64,000 nt of DNA, taken from positions 682,001 to 746,000 of the forward strand of contig CAWUHX010000015.1 of NCBI GenBank assembly GCA_963922205.1, read 5' to 3'. Position 1 is the first letter of the stretch. Each line of letters opens with the position of its first letter. Source of the stretch: Romanomermis culicivorax (taxonomy: Eukaryota > Nematoda > Enoplea > Mermithida > Mermithidae). Under the pieces are notes generated by a model. That model searched no databases, was not told the DNA's origin, and worked only from the letters and a program-made list of their open reading frames with translations. This document shows positions 48,615-61,403 of the stretch, piece after piece. Made by a program: the position numbers and the translations under genes.

Positions 48615-50232
48615 GATAAACTCAATTGATAACTCCACGAAAAGATTTTAGGATCATACGATGCTTCGTTGCATGAGCATACGCATTTTATAATCCTGTG
48701 CGTTTGCACAATCTGTTCAGAATAGGCCTACATTCCATAATGTTGTTAACACGTTCTTGAAAAATATTATTCCGACTACAAAGCCTATTCAAACACCGTT
48801 AGGCTTGAACTCTGATTACGTTTTCCTACAATATGCAGAAATCAGTTTAAGCAGACGTGCACTTAGGCAGTCTGAAATCATGCATATTTGGTGTTTAGGT
48901 CTACTCACTGTGCTACTTGTACGATATGGCAGCCTTTATCATACATTGTTGATCCCAAATGTGATGGTGGTCTTGATAGGTTTCATTTACTTGAACGATG
49001 TCCATGTGATTTCTTAAAAATCCTGTATGCCCCAGTCAGTTAGTGGTCTTCTATCAAATGCTTGTATCGGTAAATGACAACTAACATGTACCTAAAGTAC
49101 GCAATCTACCGTTACTAAGAATTGTAAGGATTAGTTGAGTAAGCTCACAAATTTCCATATTTCGTGACATATGGTATGGTGGAAAGAGGTAAAAATGTGC
49201 AATATACTGTAGCAAGAAAAACAGGATATACAGTGTCAGATTTCTATCCATACTTCGCGTTCTCACCATAAGGTTTTGTATGAAGCATACCATAAGCTCA
49301 TTCACAGTAAACCGACGGCTTTTTCTGACATTGTATCGATTCCAAATTTACTGAGCAGTATTCAGCTGTAGTAAAAGCTTACTGTAAAAATTTCACATCA
49401 CCCATAAAAGCTGAACTTTGACAGATAAAAGTATGGTTTCTAAAGCTACGATTTTAATTCTCAGTAACTCGTGAGCTGCCAGGAAGACACAAAATTTGTT
49501 TATAACCAGAGCACGGATTTTTAAGTGCTGCACTTAATCTTTTTCTTTGATGAAATATACTTCCCATGCTTAGAAATGCAATTATCCATGGTTTCTGATG
49601 CAAAAGAATGCTAATTAGTAGCACTTAATTCTACTTAATTTGGGGTTCTCACACTTAATTGCACATAATTCAACTTTTTGTAGAAGTTGCACTTGAATGC
49701 ATAGTTTTTATAAAATCTTGTACTTCGTAATTGTAACGGTTCTCGCACACTGTGTGGTAGCTTCTCTACCACCGACTGCACAGCCCTGCATCGCCTGTTG
49801 CGACTGCAGCAGTGCCCGTCACAAAAATCCAGGTCTGGGCCCATGACTTGGATGAGCAACATCAAGTCTACGGGTTCAGAGGCAAATGCACGATGGCACC
49901 TTTTGCGCATCGTCAAATTCTCCTCCTAGGAAAGTGTGACGCCCTCATCACAACATCCCTCCCCCTGCTGAGGCAGGCAAGGGGCACCCTGGTACGGTCA
50001 CCAAAATATGTAATGCCCGATTTTCACTATTCTTTTACTTGCTTCAATTCGCTCGATACCCAAGGTCCTTGAGGCAACACATGGTAAAACAATACAGAAT
50101 ATGATACAAAAATAATGGTAACTGAACGAAATACAATATCGCCGACTGCTTAAAATTGGCGTTGATGGTAACACACACGATTTTAGATGATTACTCTAAC
50201 TAAGCTTCCACACGCAGATTTTAAAACAAATA
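48615..50232. other. non-coding stretch with a GC-rich patch
   Basis: Upstream of the minus-strand secreted-protein gene, so its promoter should lie here. 49730-50080 is clearly richer in G+C than its surroundings and contains a small hairpin (GTGGTAGCTTCTCTACCAC). No gene or RNA was identified in it. Confidence 0.35.
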
Positions 50233-50920
50233 TGAAAAAACTGACTATTTCATGCTTGCTTTGTCTTTTATACTGCTTCTTGTTGACCAGACCCTTGATC
50301 CATGGGGGGTCTGCTTCTGTAATCTTCTTCCAACCAATCGTCGCTTCTTGCTTCATAGGCTTCCATGTACTGTATGTTTACCTAACCACACCTTTTATGC
50401 TTCCTGACCATAGTATGCTTTACCACGCCTTTTTGTGTTATGCTTAGCTTCTCTGTCTATGTGCCTCGAACTTATGGTAGGCTTAGCCATGCCTATGTGC
50501 TTCCTTCTTAATAATAATGTGTGTATGTGCTTCTGTAATGTAAGGGGGCTACTGTTCCACTTGAGATCTGTGTCTGGGTTGAGATTTCTAGATTTTATTA
50601 CAGGATAGGTGTCTTTACGATTTTGGGGGGGGATTACTGTACCTATGGGAAGGTGTATTTCGAGTGGGTTATGAGGGCCAGGTGCCGATGTGCAAATTAA
50701 TTATGTAACGTCTTTAATTGGGTCAATAACGGCTTCTGGGTGCAAGACTTTCAAAACAGAACACTTCAAGGGAATTTACAGGAATGTCAATACAGGGAAA
50801 CTCAGACATCCTTGAGACAGTAAATCATGGAATAAATTTATATACAGTAATCGAATACGCATATCGTACATTGTGAATTTACACTGATGCATTAGCACCT
50901 ATATTACATAATCATCAAGT
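50233..50920 (+). repeat. long dispersed repeat, copy 2
   Basis: Same orientation and order of blocks as 8840-9465 (CCAATCGTCGCTTCTTGCTT, GGCTTAGCCATGCC, TTTACGATTTTGGGG, CATCCTTGAGACAG). Diverged by substitutions and small indels. Confidence 0.5.
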
Positions 50921-53327
50921 TCAGCCTGGAAAGTGAATTTTGCGTTTATATACTGTAAGTGTTTAATTATTTTATATTAATTTGAATTATTTTATATTCA
51001 TTTTTTTAATGTTACTACATTTGCTTTCTTACCCAATTCCATAGAAAAACTTGAAAAACAAGGAACGAAAGATCAACAGTGGAAAATTTTCAGTGATGCG
51101 TCTGATTTTTTGGATGGATTTGCCTGCGAAAAATGTAGAACAGTCTCGGCCGAAATCCTGATGTTCAATCGTTTGTTTCTGACTCCAATCTGGAATTTAA
51201 ATTTAAAACGTTGTTCGGGCCTTTAGTTTCTGTAGACATGGAGCATTCGTTTTCTCAATATAAATTAATATTGTTTGATTGCCGTCAAAGCTTAACATTT
51301 GAAAATATTGAAATGGTGAATATTGTTATGTTTCTTTTCGACTAAACTTGACAGTTTGCTGCCATTAAAACGTCTTATTGCAATTCATTAAGGCCAAAAA
51401 TTAGTGTAAAATTGGTTTTTTGAACTTAATTTGGACTTTTTTGGCACTTAAAAATCCTTGCTCTATTTATAACTAAGCAGATTATTATTTGGGTGAAGAT
51501 ATGATTCTCAGCATTATTTTAGAAAATGACTTTATAGTGGTTGACATGCTAAACCACCTCCGAATTTTTTGAAGATTTCCTAAAATAAATTTTCCGTCCA
51601 ACGAAAAAGCATCGAAAAGTGTCTCGGTTAAAAAAAATGATCAAATTTATCAAAACATATTTTTGAATCATTTTTTTCGAATTTTTAGGCGAAAAATCCA
51701 ACATTTTTTACATTATAAGGATTTATTAACTTTTTAGTCCATTTTTTAAATTACACTTCGAAGGCAAAAAGATGCTTCGTCAAGAAACCCTGTCGTCACA
51801 TCAATACGTTTTCTACCTGTATTCGCAAATTCACTAATACTCAATTATCTTGTCTGACGCGATCTTGAACCATTGCAAAAACTGTTTATTGTGGTACTAT
51901 TTTTTTGAAGATTAGTTTTTGCCTACAATAGTGGATGCCATTTTTCTGCAATTCTCGTCTACATAGTATATGTGCATTTTTTCCTACAGTATCTAAATTG
52001 TATATAAGACTGTGGAATATTAATGTTGGTTTCTCGTAATTTTTCGATATCATTGTGCAAAGGAGTTTCGTATTAGGAAAGATTCATCTGAATAAAAGGT
52101 AATTTGCATATTCAGATCTTGCTGCAAGTGCCCCAATTCACAATCTTTGTCAGAGAAAAAACAAGCGGAGGAAAACCTGATCTTCTTGGTATGTGTGGGA
52201 TTTTCACAGCAGATTTTTAAATCTATATTAGTACATGAGTGATAGTAAAATAGATTGAACAGTGTATTGTCAATCCTTGTGATTTGTCAAATATAGATTA
52301 ACACGAAACGTACATCGTCAAAAAATTGAAATGGCTTCCAAACTTTTTGTCCAAGTTTCGTGAACTATATACAGAAGCATCAATGCATTCTTCTTTTTTT
52401 TTATTTTCAGCCAAGTTTTTCGAATAAACTTGACCTCACAAAAAAAATTTTACATCAGAACTATTTTGACGGAGTATAAGCTTGCTGATGATGTTCGTAA
52501 CGTAGTTACAGTTCATTTTTTGTTGCGAAACTGCCATTCCGGGAATCGGAAACTCACAGAAGCAAAAAGCCGTTGACCATAGCGTGTAGAGCATACATGC
52601 ACATAGGGAGTAAACCCCCATACGTGAGACCCTGGCCACCCTCCTGAACTTTTTTCAAGACAGCTTTTTTGATGATTTTTGTGCTTATTTTGTATGAAAA
52701 ACAAGCCTTCAGAACTTTTTTTTTGTTTTTTTGCGCACCCATCCACCTAACTCATGGATAAAAAGTCCAAGGACCCTTCGGCTGGAAAATTCTTGACGTG
52801 CATATCCGGTGTAGCGGTCAGCCTTCAATGTTCTCCTCGTAATCAATAACTCGAATACGAATAAATTTTACTCGGTCATATCAGAAATGCAACAAAAAAT
52901 TATACGCAAATTGTAAATCGCGTCCGTATCAAAAATTTGCATACATTTTCGGCGGATGAGCAAATGCAATTAAAACAATTTTCAAGAAAGCTTTGCATAT
53001 TCAAGTGAATTGAACCAGAAAAAAATCTGCAGCCACATTTCACAAACAAGTATAAGAGAATTTTTAGAATATCTATTAATACATATAATATTCAAAGGAA
53101 ATCAAAGCACCCATAAATAATTCAAGGCACTAAATAATAATGCGACAAATTCCGGAGAAAAAAAACAAAAAAGAAATATACAGACAAAAATTCATTATGA
53201 AAACACATTTCGTTGTATAGAAAAAGTCCATTGTTGGGATCGTTGCCTTAACACCAAACTGGAGCGGATTGAGATTCTAAATTTGCATAACGTGAGTTTT
53301 GGCGAGATGGCAGAAATGTTCGATTTT
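50921..53327. other. non-coding stretch, nothing recognised
   Basis: AT-rich DNA between the dispersed repeat and a MITE copy. Overlapping minus-strand ORFs at 52436-52746 show no family features. Confidence 0.35.
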
Positions 53328-53558
53328 ATAGTCAGTTTTTTATAGAATGCCTCTAACTCATAAAACTGGGTATTGATATTTTTGATATTTTCTGCCAAAC
53401 CAAACGCCCTGAATATGAAACCAAAAATTTGTGAGACCACTCAAATAATCCTCAAAAACATTTTGTGTTTCATTCGTGAAAGCTTTGTGTAAATAATTTC
53501 CATGAAAGTATGTTTGTCATTTTCTATTTTACAGATAAAAAAGACTACAGTATTATAG
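53328..53558. repeat. TATAGTC MITE copy
   Basis: Begins TATAGTCAGTTTTTTATAG and ends AAAAAGACTACAGTATTATAG; the interior has CTGCCAAACCAAACGCC, AAATTTGTGAGACC and GTGTAAATAATTTCCATG blocks shared with other copies. It lies downstream of the KANK stop codon. Confidence 0.5.
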
Positions 53559-54091
53559 TAAAATGTATCATGAAACCTTTATTGTCGACCTATTCCAAAA
53601 AAATTGAGGACTAAGCGTTCATCTAATGGAGCCCCGGAGTCTGGGGAGCTCAAACGACCTTTTTTGAGGCTGAGGGTCATAGATAGTGCAAAATTTTAGA
53701 GTGGGTCCGTAGGGAAAGATTTGATTTTTTCACCAAAAATGTCCGAAAAATGGTTCCAAAATAGAACTTTTGTCAGAAAAACCCGTAAAAATGTATTTAT
53801 GGAGCAGTGCGCTGAGAAAACTGACATTTTTGACGATTTTTTTATTCAAAAAGGATAATTTTTCACCAAAAATCAACATTCTTCGGTATTTTTCCGACCA
53901 GAGGTATAGGGGTCGCTTTGACTACCACACAGCTAGCCATATGATTGGCAAATCGTGTGGGTGATTCTCAATAGCTAGCCATATAGCCGACGATTTATTG
54001 CTGTTCCCATGGCATACCCCCTAATTATACTTAATTTGAATTTTGTATTCAGTAGCTTTTCAAGAAAAATTCATTTGCTATGTTTATCATA

Positions 54092-57000
54092 TTAAACAGG
54101 GGAATTTTTCGGTTTGCTGGGAAAAACTAAGCTTTTCTTACTTATCGATGACGGGGTCCTGGCGTAATTCAGATGAGCATAGATTAGCACACCTATATCT
54201 TTATGGCCATTTTCTACGGCAATTGAAAGGGCGGTTGATCCATCCTGAAAAAAATTTCAAATTTTCTCTAAATCGTAGGTTTAATTTGATTCGAATATGA
54301 AAAATAATGACTCGAATTCTAAAAAAATAGGTAAATTTGCATCATATCGTTTTTCCAAATACTAATGAAATTTTTCAAAATTTAACCTATATTCTGCTGA
54401 TATCGTACTCGATCTCGATACGATATCAGGGGTTTTGTTAGCGCGTGCCGACTCATGAGACACTTGGAACTCTTTTCAAAGATTTACTTGGAGAGAACTG
54501 ACAACAGAAAATTTCGTATATTCAAGAATATGAGAGACTTCCGTTGTAAACCAAAAACAAAAAGAACGATAAAACAAAAGAGAACAGAAAAGTATAAAAA
54601 TGTTGGAGTTGGAGGCGTTGATCGCATATGAAAGTTTGAAATGAAAATTTCGAATTGTCGTGGCAAATCGTTTATTTCTTGTCAATAACTAACGACTTCG
54701 ATGCTCTTAGAAGCATGTCAGGAGATTTTACAGCCATCAATTTGTGGGCAATGGCAGGCGTCCTTACTGACGAATAGATTTAATTTTCTGATTATTCGCC
54801 TGATTTTTTAACTTCGGCTGCTCATTCCCAGCTCGGAATTCAAAACGATTGGTTCATTTTTAGCTAACTGATTGAAAACAATCCCACACCAAAATCTTGC
54901 CCAATTGAATGTGGGTTCTACTGTAAGAATTATTTATGACTGATGTTATAATTGGCGGAAAAAGTAAGCCTCTGATTTCTAGTTGCGGCCGTCCATTTTG
55001 ATAACCAGGGACAAAGGTTTTGTAGACAGTTAATCCGTGTCGTTATTTTCCGAAATAGTCAATAAATCTTTCATCCAAGAATTGCAAATAGATCAGATGT
55101 TCATCTGGCGCTAATTATGCACAGATAGAAAGCGTTTGAAGCACTTTTTTTTATCCAAAATTGAACTATTTGACGGTATTTCTAAAGTTGTCATTTTTCA
55201 GATCTTTTAAAATCATACATGAAAACACACACAAATGATTTATCGATCAGAGATAAAAAATCAGGACTTCGAACTTGCTCTGTTTTTACTATCTTTAAAC
55301 AGACATTTTTTGGACTATCTTAAGCGGTTTGTTGAACTTTAAGATTGAGACGATCCTAAAATCTGTGCCAAATACCTCATTTTCTCACGAATCAAACTCT
55401 GAGTGAGAATTAACTGACTGAATAATCCGTCTATAATAATGAATGGCACATTGGATGGGCTTTCCTTAAGAGGCGATTCGAATAAAGTGAATTTCTGTGA
55501 CTCAGATAAGACTAACAGCACATGCAGGGTTCATAGCGATTTCCAAAAACAAAATTCCCGGTTTTCCCGGTAGATGAAAACGCTTTTTCCCAGTAGGTTT
55601 TGACACAGTTTTTCAGTATAACAGGTACGTAAAAATTTAAGATGCAAAAAAGAACAACAGTTCAACATTTACATACCCATTTACAATAGAAAAACAGAGA
55701 CTTAGAGCATAGTAAAAGCAGTCCCATAACAGTCGTTGCTTTCAATCAATCAATGAAAGCATCATAGAAACGGGAAACTTTTTGACTTTCCAGATTCCTA
55801 AAAATTTAAACAGTAAAAAATGACCATTGAAAGCCAAAAACAAGGTGATTGAAATCACAAAATGAAATTAATGAAAACAAAACCAGATAAATCAGGGCAT
55901 GGCCGTGCGCAAGGGGGGGGGCGGGTGGGGGCGGCCGCCCCCCCCCCATTGAGGCAGTAACTCTAAACCGAAAACATGCGTTTTGGTGGACTTTAAAAGG
56001 TCAAAATCTCAAAATTTTCCACCGCTTCGCGCCGGTCATGGGTATAATTATAACTATATTCTATCAGGCGCGGCCGTTAGCATATCTACTTCGACTTACT
56101 AATTAATGATCAACAGTTTCTATCAATCATGTTAGCTCGTTTCATTTTCTAATCGTTTACAGTCAATTATGTCGCCGAAAATAGAGATTTTTCATCAAGT
56201 CTCTCAATTTTTTCTCTCGATGATTGGAATTTTTTTAACGTTTGCAATCTGAACTTTTGCGTTTATTGAAGGTGGAAATTGAAGACATTACTCTAGAACG
56301 CGATTTCAAAACATTTGTTCACGAATTATCTGATGCAGAGATTTATTTTTCAGCGTCTTAGAATACAAAAACCCGAAAATTTTTCCGGCGCTACGCGCCG
56401 GAATGGGAGGCAAATTACGCTTCACCAGTCTGATTTTAATTTATTTCCCAACGTTATGAAAGTTCATTTTCCAGCGGTTTAGAAAGTGAAAATCGAAAAA
56501 TTTTTCCGGCGCTCGGCGCCGGACCATTCTATAGAACACCAATATATTCTTCATGAGCTCATTTTGACTAACATAACCAGAATTTTCTCAATTTTTTTCC
56601 TCATTTTTGCAGGTTTCTGACTACAAATACAACAAAATGCTTGGGTATGCTCCTAAAATGCATAAAGAAGGATCCGTAGCTACATTATAAGCGTTTTTAA
56701 AAATGTGGAAAATTTTTGGAAAATGGAGAAAAAAATTTTGGGTCCGGTTCTCATGTGGAAAAAATCTTAGAGGAAAAAAAACGGTGATGCACACAGTATA
56801 TCCGCGTAAGATCAACATTTCCTGGGGCTATTCAGTGAAAAAATCTAGTCCGCCCCCCCCATGAAAAAATCCTGCGCACGGCCCTGAATCAGGGTAAAAC
56901 CCCTGACTTCGAACATGTTCCCAACTTCGAACACATTTGAGTCGTGACGTCTAAATCATTTAATAAAAGTTTCTGCACTGCGGTTTTCTCCTGTTACCAC

Positions 57001-59133
57001 TGTTTTTGCCCCGGGCCTCTTCCCAGAATGGGAAAAGGGGTCAAAATTTGTTTCCCCATTTTCCCGAAGTCGTTTTTTTTCGCTCAAAAATGCTTATAGA
57101 CGCTTACTTATGCATTTATGAGCTTTTTCAAACCTTCTCTCTTTTTTAGAGAATTTAATTCATTAAAATTGAGGAAAAAATTGAAATTTTCGAGTTTGGT
57201 CGAAGTCTTTGAAGCTAATGTTCCAGAGATAAGAGAATCGATGATTACTATAAACTGAATATATATACTTGGGATGTGATTTCTAATTTTCATAAAATTC
57301 AGGCATTGACAATCTAGTATTGCACATCAAAGAATATTTTCTCAGTTTCTCTGAAAAATTTCAAAAGGACTAGAAATTCGAAACATTCGAAATTACTGTA
57401 AGCAAACTTTGCAGCGGATAGGGACAATTTCCTGATTTTTTACTCACATAATCGGTCAAAGTGGCGTCGATTTCTTGATTACTCAATAGAAGTCGGACGA
57501 TTTCTAAATGGCCGTGTTCGGCGGCGCACATCAACGCCGTCGAACCGTCCTCGTCCTGGATGTTCAGGCCGGCACCGGCGTCGATCAACATGCGCGTCGT
57601 TTCCATTTTGCCGTGACTTACGGATAACATGAGGGCGGTTTGACCGTGCTGAACGAGAAAATGTGAAAATCTATCAATCAAAATTTGACTCAACATTTCT
57701 CGACATCTATTTCTTCTAAAGATTTATGAAGTTTAAATAAGATTACTGAAATTGCATTCTGAAATTGAAACTAGAAGCGGAGAAACAACAAATTTTTTGT
57801 CTAACCTCCGCTAATTTTTCCAACAATTTGAGCGACAGAGGCAGAAAAATTACAAAAATTTATCTCTGATTGTAAAAACACCATCTGGAAGCAAAAAATG
57901 TTTTTAACCTTCTCATCGTCGTGTGATTTTGCATTAAAAATGAGTAAAAAGAACAAATTCGTCGTATTTTTCTGACTTGCTGACAACTTTTTAGAAATCC
58001 TAACACCAAAATCCACATGCAATTAAAAACAAGAGATTTGAAATAAATAAATAACTGAAAGAAACGACAGCGGAACAAACACAGAACGAAAACTAATAAA
58101 TAGAAAAAAACTTGAATATAAAATAGTATTTGCTTTCCAGCTCAGTTATTAGGGAGTACTTCCAGAAGCTCGAAATTAGCATTAGTATCGAAGAAAACGT
58201 ATTCAGTTTCAAATAAATCTTAGTACTGTAAACAACTGAAGATAGATTTTCCCGAGCGTCAACTTTCATGTCTAAACTATAAAACGAAGTAAAAAAAGGT
58301 AAAACCCTTTTCACATAATTCGCGATTCCTTCATTGAAAATTTTTTAACATCAGTAAACTTCGATGTAAAATCAAAATTTTCGATTTCAAGTGAACTTCT
58401 TGATACCTGCCAGTTAAACATAGAATCCAATTATTTGTATAGCTTTCGTATTCTGTTTTAACATCCGTTTCAAATGAGCAATCCAAAAGAACGAATTTTT
58501 GATCTTTGATATCAAAACTGAAACTTCCTGTGAACGACTTCTAAAAATCTGCCAGAAATTTTCGAATTTAACAGCGAACATTAGGACAAAGAAAAGAAGT
58601 GAAGTCAAGACATCACTTTTTCACGATGCGATTGATTCAGATTTATATGAATCCTTAATTTTCAAACTTTTGAAAATCAATGTTTTTTATCATCTCATTC
58701 TAACCTGCGAAGCTTTGATATTCACGTCGCCCATTTCGAACAGCCTTTGTATGACCAAAGCGTCCGTTTGTTCGTTCACCGGGCACAAAGCGGCCAACAT
58801 TACGGGCGTATAGCCGGCTTTATTCGGCTTGTTCAAATTGCAAGCCTTCGTATCCAATAATAGACTAACGACGTCGAAATTACAATGCGAAACTGCGTAA
58901 TGTAAAGCCGTGTTTTCCTTCAAGGAAAAAAAAGAAAACGCGATATCGAAAAATAGGATAAAAGAAAACCAGATTTCACTTACATTTTGATCGCATAAAT
59001 TGACGACTTTATGCAAAAGTTGGCGCCCGAAATTTTGAATGAAATTCAAAAATTGTTCAACGTATTTTGAATTAGACGTTTTGCGTGCGGAGCATTTCAG
59101 CCATTCGTGTTGTAAATATTGCAAGGCGCATTC
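54092..59133 (-). CDS. vab-19: KANK family ankyrin-repeat protein (VAB-19 type), last four coding exons
   Basis: Four exons, complement 58984-59133, 58705-58917, 57448-57648 and 54092-54244, all in phase 0, give the C-terminal 238 aa to a TAA at 54092-54094. Donors are AAT|GTAAGT, CAG|GTTAGA and TAT|GTGAGT; acceptors are TTGTACAG, CCTTGAAG, CGTTCAG and TTTTTTTCAG. Exon 1 here is the helical lead-in ([10 protein letters not shown] ... [12 protein letters not shown]). The others hold ankyrin repeats: [81 protein letters not shown] proteins link cortical actin and microtubule-capture complexes near adhesions; the C. elegans member attaches epidermis to muscle. The N-terminal KN motif and coiled coil are upstream, beyond the window or unseen. 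A donor-like GTAAGA inside the last exon (at codon 35) is probably unused. Confidence 0.9.
55898..56886. mobile_element. non-autonomous hAT-type element with 8-bp target duplication
   Basis: 989 bp in the KANK intron. Ends CATGGCCGTGCGCA and TGCGCACGGCCCTG are inverse with one mismatch. The flanking 8 bp AATCAGGG is identical at 55890-55897 and 56887-56894, as hAT elements make. Inside both ends are runs of G or C. Three modules end in GC palindromes (CACCGCTTCGCGCCGG, CCGGCGCTACGCGCCGG, CCGGCGCTCGGCGCCGG). No transposase. Confidence 0.85.
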
Positions 59134-59477
59134 CTGTACAAAACAATGATATTACGAGCACAAATGATCCTTTTTTCGAACACGTCGGAAAAGAAAAGGA
59201 CGAGAAAAAACTATTTTACGTTTAATTTTTAAATAAATTTATGAACAAATGTGAAAAATAACAATTTCGACCTTTTTTCCTACTTTATAGTTTGAAAACA
59301 TGTCGAAACTTTCAGTTGCCGTTTTGGTACCTTTTGTGCAAGGTGAACTCATTCATTTTATAGGGCTTGTTCCCGCAAAAACTTTCAGATTTCAGACGAA
59401 TATTCATCCACTTGTTGACTATTAACTTCGAAAAAATATCAGCACCGGGGTTCCTAAACACCGTGTGGTGTGAAAAC
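59134..59477. other. intron or upstream sequence of the KANK gene
   Basis: No further KANK exon was recognised between the exon ending at 59133 and the hAT MITE. Confidence 0.4.
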
Positions 59478-59648
59478 CAGGCCTGTAGGCGGGGAGGGTT
59501 GGGGGGCTATGCCCCCCAAATGTTTCAAGTGTTAAAAAAAGGTTTTTTCCTTAAAGAAAATTTCGAGTCAGAAACGCCAATCTTATAGTAATAATTGAGT
59601 GAAAAAAATGTTTGGCGCCCCCAAGAAAAATTTTTGGCTACAGGCCTG
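59478..59648. mobile_element. 171-bp hAT-type MITE with perfect 8-bp target duplication
   Basis: Ends CAGGCCTGTAG and CTACAGGCCTG are perfect inverses. GTGAAAAC flanks both sides (59470-59477 and 59649-59656). The inside has GGGGGGCTATGCCCCCC, a hairpin. No coding capacity. Confidence 0.88.
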
Positions 59649-59836
59649 GTGAAAACTATTCCTAACATAATAGTTTCAATTATACAACCTCAGAGGGTAC
59701 GAGGGAGTATTACCCCGATCTACGGTCCAAAAAATGCATGGTGCCAGATTTTTGAGAAAATTGGCCGATTTGATGGATAGTTCGTTAGTATACAATATCC
59801 CGCAAAACTATACCCTACCTAAAGATTTGATCTTGA

Positions 59837-61387
59837 TAAGTTTGAGAAATGCAAGGAACAGTGTAAATTGTGGCAATCAAGACACTTGACCATCTATGGG
59901 AATATTGCAGTATGGAACTACATAATTATTCCAAAAATTTTGTACAGTCTGACAAACTTGCCTGTTGACAAAAAAACTATCACTAAACTAAAAACCCTAT
60001 TAAAGAATTTTCTGTGAAATGGACATAAACCAAAAATAAAACATGGTGTCCTAATACAAGATTATGATAAAGGTGGAATAAAGGCCCCAGATATTGAAAT
60101 TGTGATACAACAGATGAAAGCGAAATGGCTATTAAGATTGCTGGAACCTGGAAAATGGAACAACTTGGCCCTTCAACCCCTAGATAAAATAGGCGGACTA
60201 GGAAATTTATTAAACGATAATTTCTCCCTAAAAACACTAGGTTTACGCATAAAGTCCTTCTATGGAGAGATTTTGCAGTTAATAGCATTAATGCCTACAA
60301 CTAATATTAATAATATTACAACTCCGATGGATGTAATTGCACAAAGAATAAACAATAATAGATTTATCTTAAGTAACAAAACATCCATATATTTAGACGA
60401 CCTCAAAGAAACAAAATTCAATTATCTCCTCAACTGGTTCAAGGAGGACTGTACTTTTAAAAGCTGGAAAGATTTAAAAGGGGAACTATGTAACATAAAA
60501 TGGTTTGACTATGCAAGAATAATCCATTCCATTCCTAGATCCTGGAAAGCTATAATTAAAGAATCTAATCTGCTAAAAAGGGAGATTAATTTCGAACCAG
60601 TCATTTTTGATAAAAAACAGATAAAAAATCTAAAAAAATATCTGATAAAACAGAAAGAATGTATACCAACAGGACAAAAAAAATGGAAAGCGAAACTGGG
60701 ATTAAATGACGAGGACTTCACTAAATCATGGAAAATGCTATACAAATTAGGTATCAATAACAAAAGCAAGGAAATACAATATAAAATTCTACATAATATC
60801 ATAATCACTCCACATTTATTAGTGAAATATAGAATTAAAGAATCCAGTGGTTGCTTTCAGTGTAATGGAGACGATGATATTTCACATACATTTCTGGAAT
60901 GTCAACAAGTTAAATCTCTGTGGAAAGAGTTGGAACATATAATAAATAAAAACGGTGATAAAAATATGAAGTTTAGTCATAAAGAAATAATATTTGGATA
61001 TGAACCAGAGGTAAAAACAGAACATAATAAGATAATTAATATTATAATCATTTTAGCAAAAACTTTCATTTATAGGAAAAGAAGAGCAGAGGAAGACCTC
61101 AATCTAACAGGTTTTTTGAATTTTGCAATGAGTGAAGCTAACACAATGAAATGTAACAAAGAAATGGAAAATGTGTTAAAAAGACTAACAAAACCTTCAT
61201 TTTTAAGAAATGGAATAACTTCAAATCAATAGGCACCTTCTCAAAATAATTCAAAAATACAGGTAAAAAACTTGACATAAAATTCCTCAAAAAAATAAGA
61301 AAATTACATTATACTTCTGTTTTTGTATGTTTTTACTGTTCGTATTTTCTCAATAAAAAAAAAATAAAAAAAATAAAAAAAAAAAAT
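59837..61387 (+). mobile_element. 5'-truncated LINE retrotransposon insertion
   Basis: Bounded by a 16-bp target duplication AAAGATTTGATCTTGA (59821-59836 and 61388-61403), and ends in an A-rich tail with AATAAAAAA units (61353-61387). Only the C-terminal part of the reverse-transcriptase ORF is present, as usual for 5'-truncated copies. It sits upstream of the last KANK exons, in the sense opposite to that gene. Confidence 0.88.
59838..61232 (+). pseudogene. LINE ORF2 C-terminal fragment
   Basis: One frame runs from the truncation point to TAG 61230, broken only by TGA 60015. There the family normally has Trp (context KNFL-stop-NGHKPK). Features: RHLTIYGNIAVWNYIIIPK and DYDKGGIKAPDIE, typical of the region after the RT domain in L1/Tx1-like LINEs. 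Near the end is a zinc-knuckle-like CFQCNGDDDISHTFLEC. Endonuclease and the RT core are absent. Non-functional. Confidence 0.85.
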
Positions 61388-61403
61388 AAAGATTTGATCT
61401 TGA

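Noticed and set aside
54130-54145. GTAAGA donor inside the last KANK exon implying more exons
   Set aside because: The frame continues only a few codons to a stop, matching the short tails usual for KANK proteins; a terminal exon is simpler.
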